From Azospirillaceae bacterium (GTDB lineage: Bacteria; Pseudomonadota; Alphaproteobacteria; Azospirillales; Azospirillaceae), in contig DASQNC010000049.1 of the NCBI GenBank assembly GCA_035645145.1, positions 43,867 through 107,866 of the forward strand: a DNA stretch of 64,000 nt, read 5' to 3'. Shown here piece by piece: positions 17,250 through 25,469 of this stretch (position 1 is the stretch's first letter; every line of letters starts with the position of its first letter). Position numbers and translations under genes: made by a program. The notes under the pieces were generated by a model. That model saw only the letters and a program-made list of their open reading frames with translations, did not search any database and was not told where the DNA came from.

Positions 17250-17756
17250 ATGGGCTTTCAAAGCGCCACGCAAAAATCCGCCGAGACGCTTCAGGTTGCG
17301 ACCGGCATCGACGAGGAGAGCCGCAAGGCGTTGGCCGACGGGCTCGCTCGTGTCCTGGCCGACACCTACACGCTCTTGGGTAAGACCCATGGCTTCCACT
17401 GGAACGTGACCGGGCCGATGTTCCATAGCCTGCACGAGATGTTCCAGGAACAGTACGAAGACCTGGCTCAGGCGGTTGATGAAATCGCCGAGCGCATTCG
17501 TGCGCTGGGATTCCATGCCCCCGGCAGCCTGTCGCAGTTCCTCAAGCTCACCTCGATCCAGGATGAGCTCGGCGTGCCGACGCCCATGCAGATGCTGGAG
17601 CAATTGGTGCACGACAACGAAACCGTGAGCCGCGCCTGCCGCGAGGTCGTGTCGCTGTGCCACAAGTCCGAGGACACGGTCACCGAGGATCTGATGAACG
17701 GCCGCATGCGCTACCACGAGAAGGCGGCCTGGATGCTGCGGGCCTCAATGGGGTGA
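17250..17756 (+). CDS. dps: Dps-family DNA-protecting ferritin-like protein
   Basis: A 168-residue Dps. The start at 17250 has TGGAGG seven bases upstream. The core four-helix bundle is clear: ADTYTLLGKTHGFHWNVTGP, then HSLHEMFQEQYEDLAQAVDE and IAERIRALG. The ferroxidase centre shared between two subunits keeps His50 (FHWN), His62 (LHEMF), Asp77 and Glu81; the position equivalent to E. coli Asp67 is Gln66, as in many alphaproteobacterial members. The N-terminal 20 residues are short with few lysines, so DNA binding may be weak. Dodecamers oxidise Fe2+ with hydrogen peroxide and store iron, protecting DNA in stress. MsrP, another oxidative-damage protein, is encoded next on the same strand. 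Confidence 0.94.
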   Translation: MGFQSATQKSAETLQVATGIDEESRKALADGLARVLADTYTLLGKTHGFHWNVTGPMFHSLHEMFQEQYEDLAQAVDEIAERIRALGFHAPGSLSQFLKLTSIQDELGVPTPMQMLEQLVHDNETVSRACREVVSLCHKSEDTVTEDLMNGRMRYHEKAAWMLRASMG

Positions 17757-17886
17757 AGCAAGGGGAGGGCACCGGCCCGCCCCCCGGTTCCCGGCCGCAT
17801 CACCGGCTGTTGATTTGCCGTTCGCTCCCGGCTGCCCATCTTTTCAGGGGTCGCATCAGGTCAACCCGCACGCCGGAGGCGTCGTC

Positions 17887-18915
17887 ATGCTCGTCCGCAG
17901 GAAACGTGGTTGGGAACGGCCGGAGTCGGAAGCGACCCCGGAGTCCGTCTATCGGGGGCGCCGGGCCATTCTGCGGGGGCTGGCCGCCGGCGGCCTTGTC
18001 GGTGGTTTGGCCGGCGGTGGTCTGGTCGGCGGCGCGCGGCCCGCGCATGCCGTGTTCGGCTGGGGCCGCAACGAGCAGGCGGCTCCGGCGACACCCGACC
18101 CGACCGCCGACCTTTATCCCGCCAAACGCAACGCGTCGTATGCGCTCGACCGGCCCGTCACCGATGAGTCGCAGGCGACCACCTACAACAATTTCTACGA
18201 GTTCGGCTCCCACAAGCAGATCTGGCGCACGGCCCAGCGCATGGAGGTCCGGCCCTGGACCGTGACCATCGACGGCATGGTCGAAAACCCGATCACCCTG
18301 GATTTCGACCAGTTGGTCCGGCGGATGCCGCTGGAGGAGCGCCTGTATCGTTTCCGCTGCGTCGAAGCCTGGGCCATGGCCGTGCCGTGGAGCGGCTTCC
18401 CGCTCGCCAGCCTGGTCGAATTGGCGCGGCCGCTGTCATCGGCCACGTATCTGGAGATGGCGACCTTCGGATCGGACCGGATACCGCCGTCCGTCGCCAC
18501 CGGTCTGCGCCAGAACTGGTATCCCTGGCCCTACGTCGAAGGTCTGTCCCTGGACGAGGCCACCAACGAATTGGCGTTCATCGCCACCGGCCTTTACGGA
18601 AAGCCGATCCCGGACCAGAACGGGGCGCCGCTGCGTCTCGTCGTGCCCTGGAAGTACGGGTTCAAGAGCGTGAAGTCGATCGTACGCTTCACCTTCACCG
18701 ACAAGCGCCCGGCCACGTTCTGGGAGAGGATCCAGGCGTCCGAGTACGGGTTCTGGGCGAACGTGAACCCGGATGTGCCGCACCCCCGCTGGAGCCAGGC
18801 GCAGGAACGCATGCTGGGGACGGGCGAAATGCGGCCGACGCAGATCTTCAACGGCTACGGGGAGTTTGTCGCCAATCTATACAAAGACCGGCAGGGCGAA
18901 CGCCTGTATGTGTGA
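17887..18915 (+). CDS. msrP: MsrP, periplasmic protein-methionine-sulfoxide reductase catalytic subunit
   Basis: A 342-residue molybdopterin enzyme of the MsrP/YedY family that reduces methionine sulfoxide in periplasmic proteins. The start at 17887 follows GGAGG. A twin-arginine signal is present (RGRRAILRGL, then Gly/Leu run, cleavage near AHA), needed because the cofactor is inserted before export. The molybdenum-binding cysteine is C158 in FRCVEAWAMAVPW. Further family marks are YNNFYEFGSHKQIW, then RQNWYPWPYVEGL and LRLVVPWKYGFKSVKSIVRF. The usual membrane haem partner MsrQ is not in the window. It converges on the acyl operon, ending 36 bases from it, and follows dps by 130 bases. Confidence 0.95.
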   Translation: MLVRRKRGWERPESEATPESVYRGRRAILRGLAAGGLVGGLAGGGLVGGARPAHAVFGWGRNEQAAPATPDPTADLYPAKRNASYALDRPVTDESQATTYNNFYEFGSHKQIWRTAQRMEVRPWTVTIDGMVENPITLDFDQLVRRMPLEERLYRFRCVEAWAMAVPWSGFPLASLVELARPLSSATYLEMATFGSDRIPPSVATGLRQNWYPWPYVEGLSLDEATNELAFIATGLYGKPIPDQNGAPLRLVVPWKYGFKSVKSIVRFTFTDKRPATFWERIQASEYGFWANVNPDVPHPRWSQAQERMLGTGEMRPTQIFNGYGEFVANLYKDRQGERLYV

Positions 18916-18951
18916 CGGGAGCGGTCGGGACGCGGCCGCTTTCCAATCCCG

Positions 18952-19911
18952 TCACCGTGATGCGGCCTGCGGCGGCCCGGCCGCGACCGCCGCCTGATGC
19001 GAAACGGCCTGGGCGATGTCCCAACGCATGTGGAAGGCGTCGAAGAAATCCGATGCCGCGACGGGGGTGGCCCGCAGGTCGATGATCCGGACACCGCCCT
19101 TGTCGCCCAGGCTTTCGCCGATCCGGTCGACCAGGGCCGCGACCGCTTCGCGGGTCCCGGGGATCTGTTCGAAATAGGCCGGATTGATCGGCGGCAGGAC
19201 CACGGCCACCTCGATGCCGCGCGCCCGGACGTCCTCTACCAGGTCCTCGAAGGCTTCGAAGCACGACGGATCGGGATGGATCAGGCCGTAGAACAGGCCG
19301 CGCGTGCGCAGGAACCCGGCCGGCACGGTTCGCCGGGGCTGGGATTCGTAGGCGTCGCGCCGCAGCTTTTCGGGATCCCGCCGGGCGTCGGCCATTTCGA
19401 CCGCCTTGGTCAGGAACCCGACCGGGTCGAAATACTTGCCGTAGAAATAGGCCAGCGGATACCGGCGTTCGATGAACGCGGCGGCGTCGCCGGGGTCGAA
19501 GAACCGGGTCGGGGCGTCGCAGTTCCGGAAATCCGCGGGCCCGGTCATCACCACCAACTGCCGGACATGGGGGAAGCGGGACAGGTACCAGCCGGTCAGA
19601 TACCCGATCTGGTTCATCTGCACGCCCCAGGTCGCACCGTTGTATGCCTTGCCCGGCGGACCGAAGGCGGCACCATCGAAATGCTGGAGTGTCAGGCTGG
19701 AGCCGACAGCCAGCACCTCCGGATCCATGGGCGGCCCGTCGCGCAGGCGGCGCAGCTTCTCGTCGAAGTCCACACGGTTGGTGATTGCGGGCGGCGGCAG
19801 GTGCTGCGGCCACTTGGCCGCCAGCAGCGTCACGCCACCGGCCAGCACACCGGCACAGGCCAGAAGCCCGGCGGCCAACCCTGCGAGGAAACGGGGGAAG
19901 GCTTCGGCCAT
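18952..19911 (-). CDS. Periplasmic SGNH-like protein, partner of the MBOAT acyltransferase
   Basis: A 319-residue protein beginning at the ATG at 19911, four bases after the MBOAT gene ends. Residues about 7-33 form an N-terminal membrane anchor (FLAGLAAGLLACAGVLAGG), and the rest should be periplasmic. It has an SGNH/DltD/AlgJ-like pattern: VLAVGSSLTLQHFDG, with Ser71/Ser72 as candidate nucleophile, FGPPGKAYNGATWGVQMNQI, VVMTGPADFRNC, and a C-terminal Asp-His pair in DFFDAFHMRWD (D288 or D291, H294). In alginate and D-alanyl lipoteichoic acid systems such proteins work after an MBOAT channel and complete transfer of the acyl group onto the polymer. It is the last gene of a six-gene operon. 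Confidence 0.8.
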   Translation of the reverse strand: MAEAFPRFLAGLAAGLLACAGVLAGGVTLLAAKWPQHLPPPAITNRVDFDEKLRRLRDGPPMDPEVLAVGSSLTLQHFDGAAFGPPGKAYNGATWGVQMNQIGYLTGWYLSRFPHVRQLVVMTGPADFRNCDAPTRFFDPGDAAAFIERRYPLAYFYGKYFDPVGFLTKAVEMADARRDPEKLRRDAYESQPRRTVPAGFLRTRGLFYGLIHPDPSCFEAFEDLVEDVRARGIEVAVVLPPINPAYFEQIPGTREAVAALVDRIGESLGDKGGVRIIDLRATPVAASDFFDAFHMRWDIAQAVSHQAAVAAGPPQAASR

Positions 19912-19915
19912 GGCG

Positions 19916-21538
19916 TTAGAAATTGAAATAGAGGAAGGCCTTCGGCGCCGCCGAAAAGGCCTGGAGGAGGGCGAAGCACAGCAGCACGCCCAGCATGGCG
20001 CCCTGGGGCAGCGTCGGCCGCCATCCACGGAACGGGCGGGGCAGCACCGCGAGCAGACGGGTCCGCGACACGCGGAGGTCGCCGGTGTCGATGCCGTAGC
20101 CGAAGCGGCCGACCCATTCCTGGGTGTTCGGCAGACCCCAGACGATCAGGCTCAGCGCGACCAGCCAGGCCATCTGCCGGCCGCCGAAATATTCGGTATG
20201 GGCGACGGGCACCCAGGCGCGCAGGTCCACGCCCGCCTTGCCCGCGATCGATCCGGCCACTTCGGGCAGGACGAACCCGTTCAGCCCGGCCATGCCGCCC
20301 AGAACGGCCATCGCGTGGGGCACGCTTTCGGACCGGAAGACGACCATGCCCACGGTCACCGCGGCGAACGTCAGCACCACGCCCAACGGCCGCCAGGGCC
20401 GGCCCCGGTCCGGGCCGATGCCCCGCACACGCCGCACCGCGCGCCACGCATGGTTGACCACCAGATAGGCCCCGTGCAGCACGCCGAAGAGCACGAACTG
20501 CCAGCCGGCGCCGTGCCAGATCCCCGCGAGGGTCATGGTCAGCATGGTCGGGAACGCCAGCAGGACCAGGAACGCCCCGGGCTTTGGCGCGGCGCGGGTC
20601 AGGACGGGTTTGCGCGCCTGCATCCGGCGGCGGGTCAGGGCCATGCTGACCGGGTTGTAGACGTAGGCCGTCAGGAACCGGGTCAGCGTGATGTGCCAGC
20701 GGGACCAGAATTCGATGATGCCGGCCGTCTTGTAGGGTGAGGCGAAGTTCACCGGCAGGCGGATGCCGAACAGCCGCGCCAGCCCCACCGCCATGTCCGA
20801 GTAGCCGGAGAAGTCGAAGTAGATCTGGAACGAGAAGGCGACCGCGGCACCCCACGCTTCCAGCACCGTCAGCGGTGTTCCGGCCGCGGCGGCGAACGCG
20901 TCGTTGACGAAGCCTGCCACGCCGTCCGCCAGAACGACCTTCTTGAACAGGCCGATGCCGAAGACCGTCAGGCCGACCGCGAAGTTCGACGCACGCGGTC
21001 GGAAGGTTCCGGCCTCCCCGAACTGGGGCAGCATCTCCTTGTGGTGGACGATCGGCCCGGCGACCAGTTGGGGGAAGAAGACGACGAACAGGCAGTAGTT
21101 CAGGAAACTGTCCTCGTGCGCCAGCCCGTCGTTGGCATCCACCAGGTATGCGATCTGCTGGAACGTGAAGAACGAGATGCCGAGCGGCAGGATGATCCGC
21201 CCGATGGCCCAATCGACGCCGGTGGCGGCGCCGAACACGCCGACCACGAAGACCAGATATTTGAAGTAGCCGAGGAGAAGCAGGTTCGCGGCGACGCCGG
21301 CCGCCAGCAGCAGCCGGCTCGGCCGGCGGGACATCAAGCGGCCGAGAACGTAGTTGAACCCCAGCGACGCCCCCAGCAGCCACAGGTCCTGGATCCGCCA
21401 CCAGCCGTAGTAGACGAAGGACAGGGCGACCAACCAGCCGATGGCCCACCGCTTGTCGTCGAGCCGGCCCAGCAGGAAGAAGCCCAGCAGGGTGACCGGT
21501 ATGAAGGCCAGAATGAATTCCGGCGCGTGGAACAGCAT
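19916..21538 (-). CDS. MBOAT-family membrane O-acyltransferase (AlgI/DltB-like)
   Basis: A 540-residue multi-pass membrane protein with about eleven helices. It carries the AlgI/DltB landmarks: LPLGISFFTFQQIAYLVD, FPQLVAGPIVHHKEMLPQF, YFDFSGYSDMAVGLARLFGI, PVNFASPYKTAGIIEFWSRW followed by HITLT, and the catalytic region LAGIWHGAGWQFVLFGVLHG with His342 and His355. Such proteins pass an acyl group from a cytoplasmic donor through the membrane for transfer to a surface polymer. A dedicated acyl carrier protein is encoded 50 bases upstream, as in dlt operons, which suggests that the donor is acyl-ACP rather than acetyl-CoA. Start codon ATG at 21538. Confidence 0.93.
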   Translation of the reverse strand: MLFHAPEFILAFIPVTLLGFFLLGRLDDKRWAIGWLVALSFVYYGWWRIQDLWLLGASLGFNYVLGRLMSRRPSRLLLAAGVAANLLLLGYFKYLVFVVGVFGAATGVDWAIGRIILPLGISFFTFQQIAYLVDANDGLAHEDSFLNYCLFVVFFPQLVAGPIVHHKEMLPQFGEAGTFRPRASNFAVGLTVFGIGLFKKVVLADGVAGFVNDAFAAAAGTPLTVLEAWGAAVAFSFQIYFDFSGYSDMAVGLARLFGIRLPVNFASPYKTAGIIEFWSRWHITLTRFLTAYVYNPVSMALTRRRMQARKPVLTRAAPKPGAFLVLLAFPTMLTMTLAGIWHGAGWQFVLFGVLHGAYLVVNHAWRAVRRVRGIGPDRGRPWRPLGVVLTFAAVTVGMVVFRSESVPHAMAVLGGMAGLNGFVLPEVAGSIAGKAGVDLRAWVPVAHTEYFGGRQMAWLVALSLIVWGLPNTQEWVGRFGYGIDTGDLRVSRTRLLAVLPRPFRGWRPTLPQGAMLGVLLCFALLQAFSAAPKAFLYFNF

Positions 21539-21588
21539 CCCTCAGCCCCTTCCCCGGCCCGTGGGCGCGCCCGTCCGCGGCGGCACCG

Positions 21589-21831
21589 TCACCCCGCCTT
21601 CCGTTGGATCAGGCCAACGAAGTCGCCGACGTTCTTGAGCGATTCGATCTCGCCCGGCCGGAACTTGACGCCGAAGCGCAGTTCCGTCGCCACGATCAGG
21701 TTGACGTGGTTGAAGCTGTCCCATTCCGGCACGTCCTTGGCCGACATGTCGGGGGTGGGGGTCAGCGACGGGTCGTCGAAGACCTCGCGGAAGATGTCGG
21801 TCAACTGGGCGTAGATGTCTTGTTCGGTCAT
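21589..21831 (-). CDS. Dedicated acyl carrier protein
   Basis: An 80-residue acyl carrier protein, starting at 21831 where its ATG overlaps the last codons of the FkbH-like gene. The phosphopantetheine attachment site is Ser39 in EWDSFNHVNLI, with Phe after the Ser where fatty-acid ACP has Leu, a variant common in carriers of polyketide, D-alanyl and glyceryl groups. The helix I pattern (IYAQLTDIFREVF) and the acidic helix II/III are normal. Its location between FkbH-like and MBOAT genes marks it as a private carrier that is loaded in the cytoplasm and emptied at the membrane. It is not the housekeeping AcpP. Confidence 0.92.
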   Translation of the reverse strand: MTEQDIYAQLTDIFREVFDDPSLTPTPDMSAKDVPEWDSFNHVNLIVATELRFGVKFRPGEIESLKNVGDFVGLIQRKAG

Positions 21832-23780
21832 GGGACGCTCACCTGTGCGAAGAAGGCCCGCGCGCCGCTGTCGGCGCGCTTGGCGAGGGGCTGGATCCAC
21901 ACGCTCTCGCCATCGGCCGGGAGCCCGCCCGGAAAGGGTTCGAACCCCAGCCGTGGGTAGAATTCGGCCACCATCCCGTTGCGCGGCGTCGGGCGGTAGC
22001 GGCCGATCAACGCCGACAGGCCCTCGCGGGAAGCCGTGTCCGCCACCACGTCCATCAAGGCGTCCTCGACCTTGCGGCCCAGCACCCGGCAGCTCATCAG
22101 CCAGGTGTCCAGGTCCAGCGCGGGGGCGCCGTCCGGCAGCGTGGTGCAGCGGCCAATGACGACGGCGACGATGCCGTTGTCGCCGAACTTGTCGCCGACC
22201 CGTGCATGGAAGGTCCGCGCGTCGGGGTCGTCCAGCAGGGCTTCGACCTCGGCCTCGGTCCGCCGCCGTGTGGTCAGGTTGAACTGGTTGGTCTTGTTGA
22301 TGAGCTGCGCGATGCGGGCCAGGTTCGTCCGGTCGAAGGGGCGGACCTCCAGCCGCATCTCCAGCCCGCGCAGGAACCCGTCCAGATCGGCGGCCTGGGC
22401 CTGCACGCGCCGGCGCTCGGCGTTGGCCGCGTACTGCTCGGCCCGCCGGGCGTCATCGGCCGTGAAGCCGATGCTTTCGAAATAGCCGGCATCCGCCAGG
22501 CAGCGCACGTACTGGTCGGGGCTGTCCGGCACCTCGGGCACCGCCACCTGGGGCAGGGTGCGCCGCATCAGGTCGCGCTCGGCCGGGTTGTCGTCGAAGA
22601 ACACCAGACTGTCGAGGCCGAGGTCCAGGTCGCGGGCGATCCGCTGCACGGCGGCCGGCTTGTCGTCCCAGTTGGCCTCGAAGGCCGCGATGTCCGCCCG
22701 GCGCAGCACCATTTCGGGGTGGTCCGTGAACGGGGCCTCCGCGGTCGCCGGCTCGTTCTTCGAGCTGACCGCCAGCAGCACGCCGCGCTCGCGCAGGCGT
22801 TTGCAGTAATGCTGGAACGCGCGGTAGGCCTCGCCTTCGGCCGTGCCCTGGCCCAGCACGATGCCGGTTAGCCCGTCGTCGCCGATGACCCCGCCCCACA
22901 GGGTGTTGTCCAGATCCAGCACCAGCACCTTCCGGGACAGGCCCCGCAGGGCCGCCAGGACGCGGGCCAACTGGTCGCCGAACCAGGGGCCGGCGGCCGG
23001 ATGGATCAGTTGCTTCGCATGGAACCACAGGCGGGGATCGCTCACCACGTCCAGGCCGGTGCGGCGGGCCGCCCGATCCAGGTCGAAGACCGGCACCCGC
23101 GCCCGGGCAGCCGCCGCGCGCAGGCCGGTGTTCAGCGCCTCGACCATGGCGCCGGGGGCGGTGGGCACGCCGCTTTCGGCATGGCCGAACAGGGGCTCGG
23201 TCAAATCCGGCACCGTCGCCTGGATCGGCTGCGCCTTCAGCCGCTGGCGCACGGCCTGCCAGAGCGCGGCCATCCCCTCGATCTGGGCCGCGACGGCATC
23301 CTGCGCCTCGTCTGCCGGGGCATCGAGCGGCAATGCGGGGACGGCGGCTTCGGCGTCCAGCAGCAGCAGGACGGCGTCCGGCCGGAACGCGTCCAGGCCA
23401 AGGGACGGGTCCAGAACCGCCTGGCGCACCTGCCCATAGGGCGCCAGCCAGGTCTCGACCACCAGGCCGCGCCGCAACGCTGCGACGCGGACGGCGGGCA
23501 GAAGATGGTCGGCGGTGTGCGTTGCCAGCACGGCCAAGCGCAAACGGGGCAGGGCAAGGGCGCCGGACTCCGGCGCCGCCAGCGTCTCCCGCAACAGGCG
23601 GTCGAGCTTGGCGGTCTGGATGAAGTCGATCCGGTGCCCGGCGAGGGCGGTCAGCTTCGCCACCTTGTCCGCGGGCGTGCCGCTTCCGGTGCGGATTTCG
23701 GCGATCCGCGCGGGGAAATCCGCCACGGGCGGAAGCCAGTGGAGGGCGGTCGGGTGCGGGGCCGGGGAAGGGGCTGTCAT
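21828..23780 (-). CDS. FkbH-like HAD-superfamily protein with C-terminal GNAT-like domain
   Basis: A 650-residue protein starting at 23780. Residues about 1-275 are an SGNH-like N-terminal region (LRLAVLATHTADHLLPAVRV). A HAD-IIIC phosphatase domain follows, with the nucleophile Asp in VLVLDLDNTLWGGVIGDDG (289-293), SSKNEP and FFDDNPAERDLM. The C-terminal 170 residues resemble an N-acyltransferase (FGDNGIVAVVIG, LDTWLMSCRVLGRKVEDALM). FkbH enzymes take the glyceryl group of 1,3-bisphosphoglycerate, remove the phosphate and load it on an ACP; related members load other acyl groups. It overlaps the ACP gene by four bases (ATGA) and the SDR gene by four bases, so the three are translationally coupled. 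Confidence 0.9.
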   Translation of the reverse strand: MTAPSPAPHPTALHWLPPVADFPARIAEIRTGSGTPADKVAKLTALAGHRIDFIQTAKLDRLLRETLAAPESGALALPRLRLAVLATHTADHLLPAVRVAALRRGLVVETWLAPYGQVRQAVLDPSLGLDAFRPDAVLLLLDAEAAVPALPLDAPADEAQDAVAAQIEGMAALWQAVRQRLKAQPIQATVPDLTEPLFGHAESGVPTAPGAMVEALNTGLRAAAARARVPVFDLDRAARRTGLDVVSDPRLWFHAKQLIHPAAGPWFGDQLARVLAALRGLSRKVLVLDLDNTLWGGVIGDDGLTGIVLGQGTAEGEAYRAFQHYCKRLRERGVLLAVSSKNEPATAEAPFTDHPEMVLRRADIAAFEANWDDKPAAVQRIARDLDLGLDSLVFFDDNPAERDLMRRTLPQVAVPEVPDSPDQYVRCLADAGYFESIGFTADDARRAEQYAANAERRRVQAQAADLDGFLRGLEMRLEVRPFDRTNLARIAQLINKTNQFNLTTRRRTEAEVEALLDDPDARTFHARVGDKFGDNGIVAVVIGRCTTLPDGAPALDLDTWLMSCRVLGRKVEDALMDVVADTASREGLSALIGRYRPTPRNGMVAEFYPRLGFEPFPGGLPADGESVWIQPLAKRADSGARAFFAQVSVP

Positions 23781-24502
23781 TCGGTCACCGTGTCGGGGAC
23801 GCGGACGTGGCGCAGGGTGCCGGGGTCGGGCGGCGCGCGCAGTTGGTCCAGCAGGAAGGCGGCGACGGTGTCGGCGCTCGGGAACCGCCCGCCGGGGTGG
23901 GCGGCGCGGGCGCGTTCCAGCAGCAGGGGGTTGAAGGCGTCCAGCATCGCGGTCTCGGTGTAGCCGGGGCTGGCTGCCGTGACCCGCAGGCCGGCGCGGC
24001 CCAACTCGGCGACGGCGGCCTCCAGCAGACCCAGCAGTGCCGCCTTGGCGGCGATGTAGGCGCACATGTGCGGCGCCGCCGGAGGGCCCAGGGCGGCCGT
24101 CAGCACCGCCAGGACATGCCCGCCGCCCCGCGGCTTCAGCCACTGCCGCCACGCACCGGCAAGGACCCCGTGGTTGCCGATGACCGCCGCTTCGAACTGG
24201 GCACGGAAATGGTCGGGGCCGGTCTTCAGGAACGACAGCACGGGCGGGGGCGGGGCCGCGCACAGGGCGACCGCGGCGACGGGCTCGTCGGCGGCCGAGG
24301 CCAGGCCGGCGTCGAGGCCGGCCGTATCCGCGAGCGGTAGATGGACCGGGCGGGCATGCCCGATTTCGGCGCACAGGGCCTCGGCCCGGTCCCGGCCGGT
24401 GTTGTATCCCACCAGTACGCGCCAGCCTCCGGCGGCGGCACGGCGGCACAAGGCGGCGCCGATCCCGGCGCTGCCCCCGGTCACGAGCAGTGCGGGCCGC
24501 AT
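23777..24502 (-). CDS. Short-chain dehydrogenase/reductase
   Basis: A 241-residue Rossmann-fold SDR starting at 24502 with TGATG overlap to the MaoC gene. The cofactor loop is LLVTGGSAGIGAALCRRAAA at residues 6-25 (TGxxxGIG type). The catalytic pair is Tyr149 and Lys153 in YIAAK. The usual catalytic Ser position is LTAALG (about residues 134-139), with Thr135 in place of Ser, which may change activity. The basic residue expected for NADPH preference is not obvious. Within this operon a ketoreductase-like step on an acyl-ACP or acyl-CoA fits, paired with the MaoC hydratase. The C-terminus overlaps the FkbH-like gene by four bases. Confidence 0.87.
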   Translation of the reverse strand: MRPALLVTGGSAGIGAALCRRAAAGGWRVLVGYNTGRDRAEALCAEIGHARPVHLPLADTAGLDAGLASAADEPVAAVALCAAPPPPVLSFLKTGPDHFRAQFEAAVIGNHGVLAGAWRQWLKPRGGGHVLAVLTAALGPPAAPHMCAYIAAKAALLGLLEAAVAELGRAGLRVTAASPGYTETAMLDAFNPLLLERARAAHPGGRFPSADTVAAFLLDQLRAPPDPGTLRHVRVPDTVTE

Positions 24503-24921
24503 CAGCCCCCGGCCCCCGCCCGCAGCGCCTGCGCCTCGCCCGACGCGATGCGGCGCCCGCCGGCGCGGACTTCCAGCATCAGACGGACCAGGCCAAGTGC
24601 CTCGTTGGCATGGGTGACGCGGGCGTGCAATTCCGCCGCCTCGTCCACGTAAAGGGGGGTGCGGAACTGCATGGACAGGGAGTGCCATACACAGCCGTGG
24701 CCCGGCAGGCGGGTTCCCAGCAGGCGCGACACCTGGGCCAGGATCAGTCCGCCATAGACGATCGGGCCTTCGAACCCCCGGGCGCGGGCGTAGTCGGCAT
24801 CGTCATGGATCGGGTTGTCGTCCCCGCTCAATGCCGCGAATGCCCGCATCTGATCGCGGGTGACACGGAATTCGAGGTGTTCCCGAACCTCCAATCCCTG
24901 GGCGGTGTCCAAGGACTGCAT
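24502..24921 (-). CDS. MaoC-like (R)-enoyl hydratase, first gene of the acyl operon
   Basis: A 139-residue hot-dog-fold protein of the MaoC/(R)-specific enoyl-CoA hydratase type. The hydratase signature is complete in FAALSGDDNPIHDDADYARA, with candidate catalytic Asp34 and His39, followed by FEGPIVYGGLILAQVSRLLG, the helix that lines the acyl tunnel. It should interconvert a trans-2-enoyl thioester and an (R)-3-hydroxyacyl thioester. It leads the operon MaoC, SDR, FkbH-like, ACP, MBOAT, SGNH, all on the minus strand with overlaps or gaps below 60 bases, so its promoter must lie in 24922-25469. Confidence 0.88.
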   Translation of the reverse strand: MQSLDTAQGLEVREHLEFRVTRDQMRAFAALSGDDNPIHDDADYARARGFEGPIVYGGLILAQVSRLLGTRLPGHGCVWHSLSMQFRTPLYVDEAAELHARVTHANEALGLVRLMLEVRAGGRRIASGEAQALRAGAGG

Positions 24922-25469
24922 CTGGCCACTCCGCGGACTTCGTGCGGGACGGGCGCCGGTGCCAGGACCGGGCGGCCCGATGATCCGTGGGGGGCATGTC
25001 GCTCGGCCGAACCACGGTGTCCGACACCATTACGGCGTCAGGTGAACCGGACCAGGAGGGCAAACCCGTCTCGTTCGTTTGCCTGTTGCAGCGGGCGGGG
25101 CCGAAGAGCGGACCCGTACCGCAACCCCTACGTCCGGTTTCCGGTGTGGAAATCGCGTTTCCCGTGCCGGGGTTCCTGGAGCCTAGCGGGTAAGGCCGGC
25201 CGTTCCGGACTGCGCGGACGGGTGAGCCCGAAGGGCTGCGACCGGCCCGCCGCATCCTTCGAAAGATGTTGACGGGCCGAATGGGCGGGGTCACCGCCCG
25301 GCTGTCCCGCACGGCACGCTATGACTCGCGGCGAGTGACCGCATTCGATCGCGGCCAGGACCCCCGCCACGAGTCGACAGGCGTCCCGGCCATGGGCATC
25401 CCGTACCGCCGGGTCGGGTGCAGCATCCTGCCTTGTCAAAAGGGAGGGAAGTGCAATCAATCCAGTATG
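24922..25469. other. Intergenic region upstream of the acyl operon
   Basis: About 550 bases between the histidine kinase stop and the MaoC start, both on the minus strand. It should hold the acyl operon promoter. Several high-GC frames are open (for example 24803-25312 on the minus strand) but their residue composition is Arg/Pro/Gly rich and unlike real proteins. I see no strong terminator hairpin or recognisable operator. Confidence 0.5.

Noticed and set aside
24803..25312. Minus-strand frame upstream of the MaoC gene
   Set aside because: Its composition is low-complexity Arg/Pro/Ser and it overlaps the MaoC start out of frame; no ribosome site is seen.
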